Shown here: piece by piece, positions 44,885-58,491 of the stretch
Layout of the letters: each line of letters opens with the position of its first letter
How positions within the stretch are numbered: the first letter of the stretch is position 1
NCBI RefSeq assembly: GCF_900115095.1
Contig: NZ_FOVH01000001.1
Location: forward strand, 893,725-957,724
DNA length: 64,000 nucleotides
Reading direction: 5' to 3'
Source of the DNA: Actinomadura madurae
Lineage (GTDB): Bacteria > Actinomycetota > Actinomycetes > Streptosporangiales > Streptosporangiaceae
Translations under genes and position numbers: made by a program
The notes under the pieces: model-generated
What the model was told of the DNA's origin: nothing
Seen by the model: the letters and a program-made list of their open reading frames with translations, nothing else
Databases searched by the model: none

Positions 44885-45524
44885 AGCGCCTCTCCAAGCG
44901 GCGGACGAGTATCGAGGATATGACGCTGACGATGACGAACAACAGGCCGACCATCGTGATCGGCTCCAGGAACTGCAGCGACCGCGAACCCACCTGGTAC
45001 GCGGAGAACAGCAGCTCCGAGACGTTGATCGCCAGCAGCATCGGCGAGTCCTTGAACATCGCGATCAGGTAGTTGCCGAGGGTCGGGATCACCCGCCGGA
45101 TCGCCTGCGGCAGGATCACGTCCAGCCACACCCTCGTGCGCGGCAGGTTCAGCGCGGTGCACGCCTCCCACTGCCCCTTCGGCACGTCGGCGATCCCGGC
45201 GCGGTACACCTCGGCCGTGTAGGTCGAGTAGTGGATCCCGAGCGTGATGATCCCCGCGGTGAGCGACCCGATGGTCACGCCCCACGCGGGCAGGACGAAG
45301 AACACGAAGTACAGCTGGGGGATCAGCGGCGTCGACCGGATGAACTCGGTGATCCACCGGATCGTCTGGTTGAACACCCGGCTCGGGGTGCGGCGCAGCA
45401 GCGTCCACACCAGGCCGAGCACGATCGCGATCACGTAGCCGGCCAGCGTCGCGATGACCGTGTAGCGCAACCCGTCCAGCAGGTCGGGCAGGATGTCGCC
45501 GGAGTACTGCCAGTCCCAGGTCAT
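44871..45524 (-). CDS. ehuD: Ectoine/hydroxyectoine ABC transporter permease
   Basis: A 217-residue inner-membrane permease of the HisM family with about five helices and the EAA loop EACTALNLPRTRVWLDVILP that contacts the ATPase. It forms the translocation pore with EhuC. Its ATG overlaps the ehuC stop by one base (TGATG), a sign of coupled translation and equal dosage. Assignment as EhuD rests on position in the ect-ehu unit and on family resemblance. Confidence 0.9.
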   Translation of the reverse strand: MTWDWQYSGDILPDLLDGLRYTVIATLAGYVIAIVLGLVWTLLRRTPSRVFNQTIRWITEFIRSTPLIPQLYFVFFVLPAWGVTIGSLTAGIITLGIHYSTYTAEVYRAGIADVPKGQWEACTALNLPRTRVWLDVILPQAIRRVIPTLGNYLIAMFKDSPMLLAINVSELLFSAYQVGSRSLQFLEPITMVGLLFVIVSVISSILVRRLERRYATN

Positions 45525-46240
45525 CAGCTGCCCACCCCCGCTCCGGGCGCGCCGGCGGCGATCGTCCCGAGGGACGGTTCGCTCGGCAGCCTGCGGCCCA
45601 GCATGCGGTCCACGCGCCGCTCGGCGTAGCGGACGAACAGCTGCAGGAGCTGCGCGATCACGAAGTACAGGACGAGGACCACGGAGAACGCCGCGACGGT
45701 CTCACCGGTGCTGCCCTGGATGTTCTTGGAGACGCGGGTCAGGTCGACCAGGCCGACCAGGGACACGATGGCCGTCCCCTTCATCAGCTCGATGATGAGG
45801 TTGCCGAAGGGCGGCAGCATCAGCGCGAAGGCCTGCGGCAGCAGGACCCGCCGCATCCGCTGGACCGGCGTGAAGTTCAGCGCCACCGTGGCCTCGTACT
45901 GCGCCTTCGGGACGGCGTTGATCGAGCCGCGGACCACCTCCGCGCCGTAGGCGCCGACGTTCAGGCCGAGGGCCAGCACGGCCGCGAACGTCGTGGTGAA
46001 GCGCAGGCCGATGAGGGGCAGCGCGTAGAAGAACCAGAACAGCAGCACCAGCGTGGCGTTGCCGCGGAAGAACTCCACGTACACCCGGTTCAGCACGCGC
46101 ACCCACGCGTGGCGCGAGGTGCCCGCCATCCCGAAGATCAGCGCGAGCACCAGCGCCAGCGCGCCGCCGAGGAGGGTGAGCCGGACCGTGACCCACGCCC
46201 CGTCCAGCCACTGGGGATAGCTGTCGAGGACATCGGACAC
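45524..46240 (-). CDS. ehuC: Ectoine/hydroxyectoine ABC transporter permease
   Basis: A 238-residue HisM-type permease. The EAA loop reads EATVALNFTPVQRMRRVLLP, and five hydrophobic segments are visible. The C-terminal tail is polar and Gly/Ala/Pro rich. It starts 3 bp after the ehuB stop and is coupled to ehuD. Confidence 0.9.
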   Translation of the reverse strand: MSDVLDSYPQWLDGAWVTVRLTLLGGALALVLALIFGMAGTSRHAWVRVLNRVYVEFFRGNATLVLLFWFFYALPLIGLRFTTTFAAVLALGLNVGAYGAEVVRGSINAVPKAQYEATVALNFTPVQRMRRVLLPQAFALMLPPFGNLIIELMKGTAIVSLVGLVDLTRVSKNIQGSTGETVAAFSVVLVLYFVIAQLLQLFVRYAERRVDRMLGRRLPSEPSLGTIAAGAPGAGVGS

Positions 46241-46243
46241 AGG

Positions 46244-47137
46244 TCAGCCCTGGCAGAACTTGGCGGCGGTGTCGTCGGCGGCGGGCATCTCCGCCTGCGT
46301 GAAGCCGAACGGCTGCAGGATCGGCAGCAGCTTGTTCCCCTGCTTGAGCTTGCCGAGCTCCCCGTTCCAGGCGTTCAGCAGGTCGCTGTCGGCCTTGCGG
46401 AACGCGAACGCGCCGGCGCCGAGCTGCTCCTTGCCGTCGATCACGGGCGTGAAGGCGTCGGTGACCTCGAAGCCCTCGCCCTGGTGCTTGGTCAGCAGGT
46501 CGGCCAGCGAGATGCGGGTCAGCCAGATGCAGTCGATGCGCCCGGCCTTGAGGCCCTCGAAGGCGCTCGCCTGGTCGGCGTAGGTCTTGATGTCGCCCTT
46601 CTTGACGCCCGTCTTCTCGGCGTAGCCGGCCTCGACCGCGCCGGTGAGCACGCCGACCTTGACGCCCTTCTTGCCGGGGTCCTCGGCGGCCTTCAGGCCC
46701 TCCGGGTTGCCCTCGGGCACCATGAAGGCGCTCTTGGCGACGTACTCGGGGTTGGCGAACGCCGCCGAGGCGCACCGCTCCGGCGTGATGAACATGCCGG
46801 CCGCGATCGCGTCGAACCGCTTGGCGTTCAGCCCGGCGATGAGCCCGCCGAAGTCGACCTGGACGCCCTTGATGTCGTCGATGCCGAGGTTCTTGAAGAT
46901 GACGCGGGCGAGCTCGGGGGCCTCGCCGGTCAGCTTCCCGGACTTGTCGGTGTAGCCGTAGGGGGCCTCGTTGGCGAACCCGACCGTGATCGTGCCGGCG
47001 CTCTTGGCCTTGTCCAGCGTGCCGCCGCCGGCCTTCTCCTCTTCCGGATCCGTCGTGGAGCAGCCCGCCGCGGCCAGCGGCACCGCGGCGGACAGCAGAA
47101 CGGCGGTCCGGAGGAAGTCGCGTCTCGAGGAAGTCAT
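46244..47137 (-). CDS. ehuB: Ectoine/hydroxyectoine-binding lipoprotein
   Basis: A 297-residue solute-binding protein. The N terminus has a twin-arginine signal (SSRRDFLRTAVLL) and a lipobox LAAAGC with Cys26 as lipid anchor, so it should be exported folded by Tat and tethered outside the membrane. The binding domain follows (ITVGFANEAPYGYTDKSGKL, PERCASAAFANPEY). The protein catches ectoines for EhuCD. AGGAG lies before the ATG at 47137; upstream in-frame codons run through the hairpin and look non-coding. Confidence 0.9.
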   Translation of the reverse strand: MTSSRRDFLRTAVLLSAAVPLAAAGCSTTDPEEEKAGGGTLDKAKSAGTITVGFANEAPYGYTDKSGKLTGEAPELARVIFKNLGIDDIKGVQVDFGGLIAGLNAKRFDAIAAGMFITPERCASAAFANPEYVAKSAFMVPEGNPEGLKAAEDPGKKGVKVGVLTGAVEAGYAEKTGVKKGDIKTYADQASAFEGLKAGRIDCIWLTRISLADLLTKHQGEGFEVTDAFTPVIDGKEQLGAGAFAFRKADSDLLNAWNGELGKLKQGNKLLPILQPFGFTQAEMPAADDTAAKFCQG

Positions 47138-47160
47138 CGTTGAACTCCTGGGATGGGTGT

Positions 47161-47206
47161 GCTCCGCGCCCGCGGGGACCGGTGGCGGCCCCCGCGGGCG
47201 CGGAGC
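47161..47206 (-). terminator. 17-bp perfect hairpin between ectD and ehuB
   Basis: GCTCCGCGCCCGCGGGG (47161-47177) pairs perfectly with 47190-47206 across a 12-nt loop. It stands 35 bp beyond the ectD stop and 24 bp before ehuB. It may end most ectABCD transcripts or protect the ectABCD mRNA end, letting less transcript reach ehu. Confidence 0.6.
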
Positions 47207-47240
47207 GGGTGGGTCGGGGTTATCGAATTGTTGTGTTCGG

Positions 47241-48179
47241 TCAGGCGCCGACCGGGCCTCCCTCGGCGCCCCCGGCGCCGACGGGAGTGAAGTCACGCGC
47301 GCCGATGAACGTCGGACGGGGCGCGGGCGCCGAGAACGGCTCGGCGCAGGTGTTCTCCACGCTGTTGAACACGATGAACACGTTGGATCGCGGGAACGGG
47401 GTGATGTTCCCGTTCGAGCCGTGCATGCAGTTGCAGTCGAACATGGTCGCCGAGCCCGCGGGCCCCGTGAACAGCTCGATCCCGTGCTTGTCGGCCAGGA
47501 TCGACAGGCTGTTCGGGTCGGGCGTGCCGATCTCCTGTCCGCGCAGGGACTCCTTGTAGTGGTCGTCCGGCGTCTCCCCGACGCAGGCCACGAAGGTCTT
47601 GTGCGAGCCAGGCATGATCATTAGCCCGCCATTGTGCACGAAATTCTCGGTGAGCGCGATGCTTATGCTCACCGCGCGCATCCGGGGCATGCCGTCCTCC
47701 GCGTGCCAGGTCTCGAAATCCGAGTGCCAGTAGAAGTCCTTGCCAGTGAACCCTGGCTTGTAGTTCACCCGGCTCTGGTGCACGTAAACCTCCGAGCCGA
47801 GGATCTGCCTGGCCCGGCCCACGACGCGGTGGTCGCTCACCAACTGGGCGAACACCTCGCTGATCTTGTGCACCTCGAAGATGGAGCGGACCTCCTCGGA
47901 CCCGCGCTCGGTGACCGTGCGCTCGTCGGCCAGCACCTGCGGGTCCGCCGACAGCCGGCGCAGCTCGGCGCGGTAGTCCTCGACCTCGTCCGGCGCGAGC
48001 AGCTGGTCGACGGACAGGAACCCGTTGGCCTCGAAGGAGTCGAGCGTCGCGGCGTCGATCGGCCCGTCCTGCGCATCGCCGTGCACGACCGGGTCCTGGC
48101 GGTACAGCAGCGCCGCCTCGGAGGACTTGCGGGTCGGATAGGCGTCGTCGATGGTCGGATGGGACTCGATGATGCTCAT
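47241..48179 (-). CDS. ectD: Ectoine 5-hydroxylase
   Basis: A 312-residue Fe(II)/2-oxoglutarate dioxygenase that turns ectoine into 5-hydroxyectoine with O2. The iron ligands are His152 and Asp154 in [11 protein letters not shown] and His253 in CMHGSNGN; the 17-residue EctD signature surrounds the first pair. Length is normal. Its ATG overlaps the ectC stop by 4 bp. Presence of ectD means the strain can make hydroxyectoine. Confidence 0.97.
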   Translation of the reverse strand: MSIIESHPTIDDAYPTRKSSEAALLYRQDPVVHGDAQDGPIDAATLDSFEANGFLSVDQLLAPDEVEDYRAELRRLSADPQVLADERTVTERGSEEVRSIFEVHKISEVFAQLVSDHRVVGRARQILGSEVYVHQSRVNYKPGFTGKDFYWHSDFETWHAEDGMPRMRAVSISIALTENFVHNGGLMIMPGSHKTFVACVGETPDDHYKESLRGQEIGTPDPNSLSILADKHGIELFTGPAGSATMFDCNCMHGSNGNITPFPRSNVFIVFNSVENTCAEPFSAPAPRPTFIGARDFTPVGAGGAEGGPVGA

Positions 48180-48571
48180 GCGTCCTCCTCGGTCAGCAGC
48201 GGGTAGACACCGTTCTCGTCATGGACCTCCCGCCCGGTGCAAGGGGGGTTGAAGACGCAGACGGTCCGCACGTCCGTGTGGGCCCGCAGGGTGTGGTGCT
48301 CGTGTCCGTCGAGCAGGTACATCACGCCCGGCTCGATCTTGTGCTTCTCGCCCGTCTCGTCGTTGGTGAGCTCGCCCTGCCCCTCGACGCAGTAGACGGC
48401 CTCGATGTGGTTGGCGTACCACATCCTCGTCTCGGTCCCCGCGTACAGGATCGTCTCGTGCAGCGAGAACCCGACGCCCTCCTTGGCCAGCACGAACCGC
48501 CGGCTGCACCAGGTCGGCGCCTGCACGTCCCGCTCGGTGCCGATGATCTCCCCAAGGGAACGAACGATCAT
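48176..48571 (-). CDS. ectC: L-ectoine synthase
   Basis: A 131-residue cupin that closes the ring of N-gamma-acetyl-diaminobutyrate to ectoine. [20 protein letters not shown] is the diagnostic start, and the cupin strands [18 protein letters not shown] with metal-binding Glu/His follow. Length is standard. It lies 33 bp behind ectB and is translationally coupled to ectD. Confidence 0.97.
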   Translation of the reverse strand: MIVRSLGEIIGTERDVQAPTWCSRRFVLAKEGVGFSLHETILYAGTETRMWYANHIEAVYCVEGQGELTNDETGEKHKIEPGVMYLLDGHEHHTLRAHTDVRTVCVFNPPCTGREVHDENGVYPLLTEEDA

Positions 48572-48604
48572 GAATCTCCTCTTTTCAGATGTGCCGGGGG
48601 CGGC

Positions 48605-49867
48605 TCAGACGGTGACCTTCTGGCGGACGGCCTCCATGGACTCCGCGATGATCTCCAGGCCGCGGCCCAGCTCGGCCTCCGTCGTGGTGAGCGGCGGAAG
48701 CAGTTTGACGACCTCGCCCTCCGGGCCGGACGTCTCCATGAGCAGCCCCCGCGCGAACGCCTCGTCGCACACCCGCGGCGCCATCTCGGCGTCGTTCATC
48801 ACCAGGCCCCAGGCGAGGCCGCGGCCGCGGACGCCGTCGATCGCGCCGGCGTGCGCGAGCGCGATCTCCTCCAGCGCCGACTGGACCTGCTGGCCCTTGG
48901 CGAGGGTCTCCTTCTCCATGTCGTCGCCGGTCCAGTAGTCCTCCAGCGCGGCGACGGCGGTGATGAACGCGGGGTTGAAGCCGCGGAAGGTGCCGTTGTG
49001 CTCGCCCGGCTCCCACACGTCCAGCTCGCGCTTCATCAGGGTCACCGCGAACGGCAGCCCGTAGCCGCTGAGGGACTTGGACAGGCAGACGATGTCCGGG
49101 GTGATCCCGGCCTCCTCGAAGCTGAAGAACGGCCCGGTGCGGCCGCAGCCCATCTGCACGTCGTCGACGATGAGGAGGATGTCGTGCCGGTGGCACAGGT
49201 CCTGCAGACCGCGCATCCACTCGGCTGTGGCGACGTTGATGCCGCCTTCGCCCTGCACGGTCTCCACGATCACGGCGGCGGGCTTGTCCAGGCCGCTGCC
49301 GCTGTCGTCGAGCATCGTCTCGAAGAGCAGGAAGTCGGGCGTCCGGCCGTCGAGGTAGTTGTCGTACGGCATCGCCACGCCGTGCCCGAGCGGCACGCCG
49401 GCCCCCGTCCGCTTCATGGAATTCCCGGTGACGGCGAGCGCGCCCAGCGTCATCCCGTGAAAGGCGTTGGTGAAGCTGACCACCGTCTCGCGGCCGGTGT
49501 ACTTGCGCGCGAGTTTCAGCGCCGCCTCGACGGAGTTGTTGCCCGCCGGGCCCGGGAACTGCACCTTGTAGTCGAAGCCGCGCGGCATCAGGACGTACTC
49601 GTTGAAGCGTTCCAGGAACTCGCGTTTGGCGGTCGTGTACATGTCGAGGCCGTGCACGACCGAGTCGCCGGCGAGGTAATCCAGCAGCCGGCGTTTCAGC
49701 TGCGGGTTGTTGTGCCCGTAGTTGAGCGTTCCGGCGCCGGCGAAGAAATCAAGGTAGGTTTTACCGTTCTCGTCGGTCATGTGGCTGCCCCGCGCGGTGG
49801 TGAACACGGTGGGCCAGCTCCTGCAGTAGCCGCGGACTTCGGATTCCAGGCGGGCGAAGACGTCCAT
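48605..49867 (-). CDS. ectB: Diaminobutyrate-2-oxoglutarate transaminase
   Basis: A 420-residue class III aminotransferase that makes L-2,4-diaminobutyrate from aspartate semialdehyde and glutamate, the first step to ectoine. PLP contacts are visible: Asp235 in LLIVDDVQMGCGRTG and the Schiff-base Lys264 in CLSKSLSGYG. Length is normal for EctB. It lies 56 bp after ectA in the same operon. Confidence 0.97.
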   Translation of the reverse strand: MDVFARLESEVRGYCRSWPTVFTTARGSHMTDENGKTYLDFFAGAGTLNYGHNNPQLKRRLLDYLAGDSVVHGLDMYTTAKREFLERFNEYVLMPRGFDYKVQFPGPAGNNSVEAALKLARKYTGRETVVSFTNAFHGMTLGALAVTGNSMKRTGAGVPLGHGVAMPYDNYLDGRTPDFLLFETMLDDSGSGLDKPAAVIVETVQGEGGINVATAEWMRGLQDLCHRHDILLIVDDVQMGCGRTGPFFSFEEAGITPDIVCLSKSLSGYGLPFAVTLMKRELDVWEPGEHNGTFRGFNPAFITAVAALEDYWTGDDMEKETLAKGQQVQSALEEIALAHAGAIDGVRGRGLAWGLVMNDAEMAPRVCDEAFARGLLMETSGPEGEVVKLLPPLTTTEAELGRGLEIIAESMEAVRQKVTV

Positions 49868-49923
49868 GTCTGCCTCCAGGCAGGTAGGGGTGGGGAGCGG
49901 GCAGGGGGTGGGAACGGGGTCGG

Positions 49924-50472
49924 TCAGTGCGCGCCGGTGATCGGGCCGATCCTGAAGAGCACCTCGGGCTCGTGTCCCCCCTCGGGGAAGTGCTCCGCGC
50001 CGAACAGCGGGCTGCGGGCTAGCTCGCAGCCGCGGTCCCGGGCGAACGATGCGAACATCGCGGTCGAGGCCGTGTTGGCCGGCGTGACCGTCGCCTCCAT
50101 GTACCGGTGCCCGCGCGGGGCGAGCCGGTCGGCGAGGCGGTCGAGCATCCGGCGGGCGAGTCCCTGGCCGCGATGGTCGTGGTCGACGGCGACCTGCCAG
50201 ACGAAGAACGTGTCCGGGCGGGACGGCCGGACGTACCCGGTGATGAAGCCGCAGGCGCCCGCGCCGTCACGCGCCACCACGGACGTGTCCGCGAAATCGC
50301 GGCACCAAAGCGTGTAGCTGTACGGCGAGTTGACATCCAGGACCCGTGAGTCCCGGGCGAGCCGCCAAAGCTGCGGGCCGTCGGTGAGGCTCGGCTCCTG
50401 GATTGCCACTTCCGCGTTCGTCTCGTTTCCATCGGGGCGTCCGGTCGGTGATTCCAGGGGTTGCGCTGCCAT
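49924..50472 (-). CDS. ectA: Diaminobutyrate acetyltransferase
   Basis: A 182-residue GNAT enzyme that acetylates L-2,4-diaminobutyrate, step two of ectoine synthesis. DVNSPYSYTLWCRDFADTSV is characteristic of EctA and VDHDHRGQGLARRML is the acetyl-CoA loop. It is the first gene of ectABCD-ehuBCDA on the minus strand and is preceded by an AT-richer control region. Confidence 0.95.
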   Translation of the reverse strand: MAAQPLESPTGRPDGNETNAEVAIQEPSLTDGPQLWRLARDSRVLDVNSPYSYTLWCRDFADTSVVARDGAGACGFITGYVRPSRPDTFFVWQVAVDHDHRGQGLARRMLDRLADRLAPRGHRYMEATVTPANTASTAMFASFARDRGCELARSPLFGAEHFPEGGHEPEVLFRIGPITGAH

Positions 50473-50506
50473 GTCCAGGCAACTTAGCGAATCTCGACCG
50501 GTGATC

Positions 50507-50525
50507 GCAGATGATTGTTATCTGC
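50507..50525. promoter_or_regulatory. Inverted-repeat operator before ectA
   Basis: GCAGATGATTGTTATCTGC has 8-bp arms (7 of 8 paired) around TTG. It lies 35 bp before the ectA ATG, within the leader of the predicted transcript, as expected for a repressor such as the MarR-like EctR. Confidence 0.45.
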
Positions 50526-50530
50526 GTGAT

Positions 50531-50556
50531 GTTTAGCCCCATCTGCCACTGGGTAT
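50531..50556 (+). promoter_or_regulatory. SigB-type promoter pointing away from ectA
   Basis: GTTT (50531-50534), 16 bp, GGGTAT (50551-50556) fits the actinomycete general-stress sigma B consensus GNNTN14-16GGGTAY. A transcript would start near 50564 and run rightward, where no gene is recognised. Confidence 0.45.
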
Positions 50557-50585
50557 GGTTAAGGGCTTTGCGGATTTGAGTGCAA
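50557..50585 (-). promoter_or_regulatory. Candidate ectA promoter
   Basis: On the minus strand TTGCAC (50585-50580) and TTAACC (50562-50557) are 17 bp apart. A start near 50549 would give a leader of about 77 nt that includes the inverted repeat at 50507-50525. The -10 is weak, hence the low confidence. Confidence 0.3.
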
Positions 50586-50736
50586 TTCCGGCGGGCTTTG
50601 CCCGGGCCGTCGTGCGCATTTCCCGGTGATACGCAGGAGTAACTGCCGGGCGCGCCGCGGAACCGTGCGGGACGTTTCCTGAACGTCACCTTAATGTTCG
50701 GCCGCCGGTCTGAGGGCGCGTTTTGGTATCGGTTGT

Positions 50737-50750
50737 GTGAGGTAAGTCAC
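50737..50750. promoter_or_regulatory. Crp-like binding site
   Basis: GTGAGGTAAGTCAC matches the actinomycete Crp pattern GTG-N6-GNCAC and, with flanks, TGTGA-N6-TCACT. It is 265 bp from ectA and could serve either the ect operon or the rightward transcript. Confidence 0.35.
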
Positions 50751-51055
50751 TCAGATTCGCTGTCAACTGGACGCGTGCGGCGGGCGTCACGTCGCGTCGC
50801 GGGAGGTCGTCCGCCTGCGGGCGCCCTGGGACGGGTGGGGGACAAGGCGTTGGCGCGGGCTCTGGGGGGCCCGGTTTCCTGACCTTCAAGCGCAGAGGTC
50901 CCTAGCCTAAGAGTAAGAGCTTGATTGCTATCTGGTAAGAAATCGTGGGTTTCGGGTCGCACATGCGACGGCCGGGGCCGGGACCCGAAGCCCGCCCCCG
51001 GCCACTTTCCGGACACCAGTCCACCGCATTAGGGTGCAGCCGTTTTGATCCGGCG

Positions 51056-54023
<2,968 letters not shown>

Positions 54024-54025
<2 letters not shown>

Positions 54026-54041
54026 GGGGGACGACCCCCCT
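54024..54041 (+). terminator. Hairpin at the coiled-coil gene end
   Basis: AGGGGGG (54024-54030), ACGA loop, CCCCCCT (54035-54041); the stem begins within the stop codon. The reverse complement of 54029-54050 is a copy of the G-rich repeat found at 973 and 63933. Confidence 0.55.
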
Positions 54042-54231
54042 GCACCCCCCGTCACGAGCCGGCCGATCCTCACGCCACGGTGCGGGTGTGTAGCGACCGT
54101 GCAGGTCGGCGGCGTGTCGCTGCGGTCGCCCGGCTCGACGGGTCGGGCGACCTCCGGGCGCCAGGGCGCCCTCCGGCCACCCGACCCGCGGGTCACGGGC
54201 TGAGCCCCGCACTCAATCTCAGCCCCCACTA

Positions 54232-54616
54232 CCAAGAGCCGCACGAATCGTCCACATCCAAGAGCGTCGCGAATGATGTCAAGCAAGAGCCTTGCGAGCC
54301 AGGTTCTCCCAGGGCAGCGCGAGCGCTGCTCATCCAGGGCGTCGCGGGTCTTGTCCACGAAGGAGCCTTGCGAGTCGTGCTCGTCCGAGAGCGTTGCGGG
54401 ATGGCGCTCATCTAAGGGCCTCGCGGGGTCGCGTCGCGGGTCGTGCGCGGGCCGTGCCTGCGCAAAGGCGTTGCGGGTCGTGCTCAGCCAAGAGCGTGCC
54501 GAGTTGGGCTCAGCCAAGAGCGTTGCGAACGTCTTCATGCGGAAGCGTGGGCGGCGTGCTCAGCCAAGAGGCGTGCCGGGTGGTGCTCAGCCAAGAGCCG
54601 TTTGTGGCGGTACGGA
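54232..54616. repeat. Degenerate 26-bp tandem array, about 15 units
   Basis: Units start near 54232, 54258, 54283, 54309, 54334, 54358, 54385, 54412, 54437, 54462, 54488, 54514, 54540, 54564 and 54591. The core is CCAAGAGCGTTGCGGGTCGT followed by GCTCAG. Spacing is 24-27 bp with no spacers, so it is a minisatellite-like array and not a CRISPR. Confidence 0.8.
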
Positions 54617-54744
54617 CGCGCGGACGCCAGCCGGTGGCCCAGCCACGCGACAACCGAAATGGTTGCGATCGCGTCCGAAGGCAGGGGCGAGCGAAGCGAG
54701 ACCCTGATCGCGAAGCGAGCCGCAAGGCGAGCCGGAGCGATGCC

Positions 54745-54885
54745 AGCGATCGCCCGCGGTGCCCGACGATGGAGGGCCGCCAAGGCCCGAAGGAGGAGGG
54801 CACTGCCATAAACACAGCAGCGATCGCCCGCGTTTCTCGACGATAGAGGGTGCCCAGCGCCCGAAGGAGGAGAGAAATGCCATAA
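54745..54885 (+). repeat. 67-bp direct repeat upstream of pyrG
   Basis: Copies 54745-54811 and 54819-54885 agree at about 55 of 67 positions; both start AGCGATCGCCCGCG, contain CCCGAAGGAGGAG and end TGCCATAA. The second copy ends 58 bp before pyrG and may contain its promoter (TAAGCT at 54883-54888 as -10). Confidence 0.75.
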
Positions 54886-54907
54886 GCTAGAGGCCCGTGG
54901 ACAGTGA

Positions 54908-57273
<2,366 letters not shown>

Positions 57274-57287
57274 GCCCCGGATGAGGT

Positions 57288-57310
57288 CCCCCTCCGGCCG
57301 CCGGAGGGGG
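57288..57310 (+). promoter_or_regulatory. Hairpin that sequesters the xerD ribosome binding site
   Basis: CCCCCTCCGG (57288-57297), loop CCG, CCGGAGGGGG (57301-57310): a perfect 10-bp stem whose 3' arm contains GGAGGGGG, the only ribosome binding site of xerD. It ends one base before the ATG at 57312. Confidence 0.55.
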
Positions 57311-57311
57311 C

Positions 57312-58343
57312 ATGATGGGCGGGTCCCCGGAGCCCACGGCCGGAAGAGGTGCCGCACTGTCCCCGAGCCCGTCCTCCCGGAGCAGCACGCGGGACGCGGC
57401 CGACGCCGCGGAGTCCGCGGTCGACTCGGCCGTCCGCGCCTATCTGGCGCATCTGGCGGTCGAGCGGGGCCTGGCCGCCAACACGCTCAGCTCCTACCGC
57501 CGCGACCTGCGCCGGTACGCCCAGGTGCTGGACGGCCGGGGCCGCGCGGCCATCGGCGAGGTCGCCGAGGACGACGTCCGGGCGTTCCTGGTGGTGCTGC
57601 GCGAGGGCGACCCGGACCATCCGCCGCTGTCGGCGGGCTCGGCGGCGCGGGCGCTGGTCGCCGTCCGGGGGCTGCACCGGTTCGCGCTGCGGGAGGGCCT
57701 GGCCGCGACCGACCCGGCGCACGACGTGAAGCCGCCGACGCCGCCGCGCCGGCTGCCGAAGGCGATCTCGCTGGCGGAGGTCGAGCGGCTGCTCGCCGCG
57801 GCGGCCGGGCCGTCCGGCGACCCCGGCGGCGCGCGCGGCCTGCGCGACCGGGCGCTGCTGGAGCTGCTCTACGGGTCGGGCGCGCGGATCTCCGAGGCCG
57901 TCGGCCTGGACGTCGACGACCTCGACCTGCGCGACGGGTTCGCCCGCGTCGCCGGCAAGGGCGGCAAGGCCCGGGTGGTGCCGATCGGCGACTACGCCCG
58001 CGAGGCCGTGGACGCCTACCTGGTGCGGGCCCGGCCCGAGCTGGCCGGGGCCGGGCGTGGCGGCCCGGCGCTGTTCCTCAACGCGCGCGGCGGGCGGCTG
58101 TCGCGGCAGGGCGCGTGGATGGTGCTGCGCGCCGCCGCCGACCGGGCGCAGCTGTCGGAGGTGTCCCCGCACACCCTGCGGCACTCGTTCGCCACCCACC
58201 TGCTGGACGGCGGCGCCGACGTCCGCGTCGTCCAGGAGCTGCTCGGCCACGCCTCGGTGACCACCACGCAGGTCTACACCCTCGTCACGGTCCAGCTGCT
58301 CCGCGAGGTCTACGCCACCTCGCACCCGCGGGCGCGGACCTGA
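57312..58343 (+). CDS. xerD: Tyrosine recombinase XerD
   Basis: A 343-residue site-specific recombinase that, with XerC, resolves chromosome dimers at dif. The core-binding domain ([20 protein letters not shown]) precedes the catalytic domain with Arg192 (GARISE), Lys216, His287/Arg290 ([12 protein letters not shown]), His313 ([13 protein letters not shown]) and the nucleophile Tyr322. The N terminus has an extra 35 residues of low complexity. Two ATGs in a row (57312, 57315) follow the sequestered ribosome binding site. Position between pyrG-Nudix and parA-scpAB is standard for actinobacterial xerD. Confidence 0.93.
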   Translation: MMGGSPEPTAGRGAALSPSPSSRSSTRDAADAAESAVDSAVRAYLAHLAVERGLAANTLSSYRRDLRRYAQVLDGRGRAAIGEVAEDDVRAFLVVLREGDPDHPPLSAGSAARALVAVRGLHRFALREGLAATDPAHDVKPPTPPRRLPKAISLAEVERLLAAAAGPSGDPGGARGLRDRALLELLYGSGARISEAVGLDVDDLDLRDGFARVAGKGGKARVVPIGDYAREAVDAYLVRARPELAGAGRGGPALFLNARGGRLSRQGAWMVLRAAADRAQLSEVSPHTLRHSFATHLLDGGADVRVVQELLGHASVTTTQVYTLVTVQLLREVYATSHPRART

Positions 58344-58491
58344 CCCGGGAGCGGCGCACGGAGGGACGAACCGGACGGACCGGTGCGCCGACAAATCGCG
58401 ACGTTCGGCGCGCGTCGGCTTGAGCGACGGGGTCGACGGGCCTAGAGTCCCCGTTCTGGATGGCATTTCCAGGCCGCCGGGGAGGGATCTG

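Larger units (their letters stand above)
50473..51055. other. Control region upstream of ectA, 580 bp without a convincing gene
   Basis: It contains the operator and promoter candidates listed separately. A short hairpin (CGGGC 50592-50596 with GCCCG 50600-50604) lies downstream of the rightward SigB-like promoter and could belong to a small RNA. Short ORFs on both strands (for example 50694-50882 plus, 50686-50889 minus) lack ribosome binding sites and typical codon bias, so I do not call them genes. The far end near 50880-50950 is again AT-richer. Confidence 0.6.

Noticed and set aside
50686..51016. Small ORFs upstream of ectA on both strands
   Set aside because: No ribosome binding site and unconvincing codon use. 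The SigB-like promoter might make a small RNA instead, so they are only mentioned.
54232..54616. Tandem array as a CRISPR
   Set aside because: There are no unique spacers, the units are degenerate and contiguous, and no cas gene is in the window.
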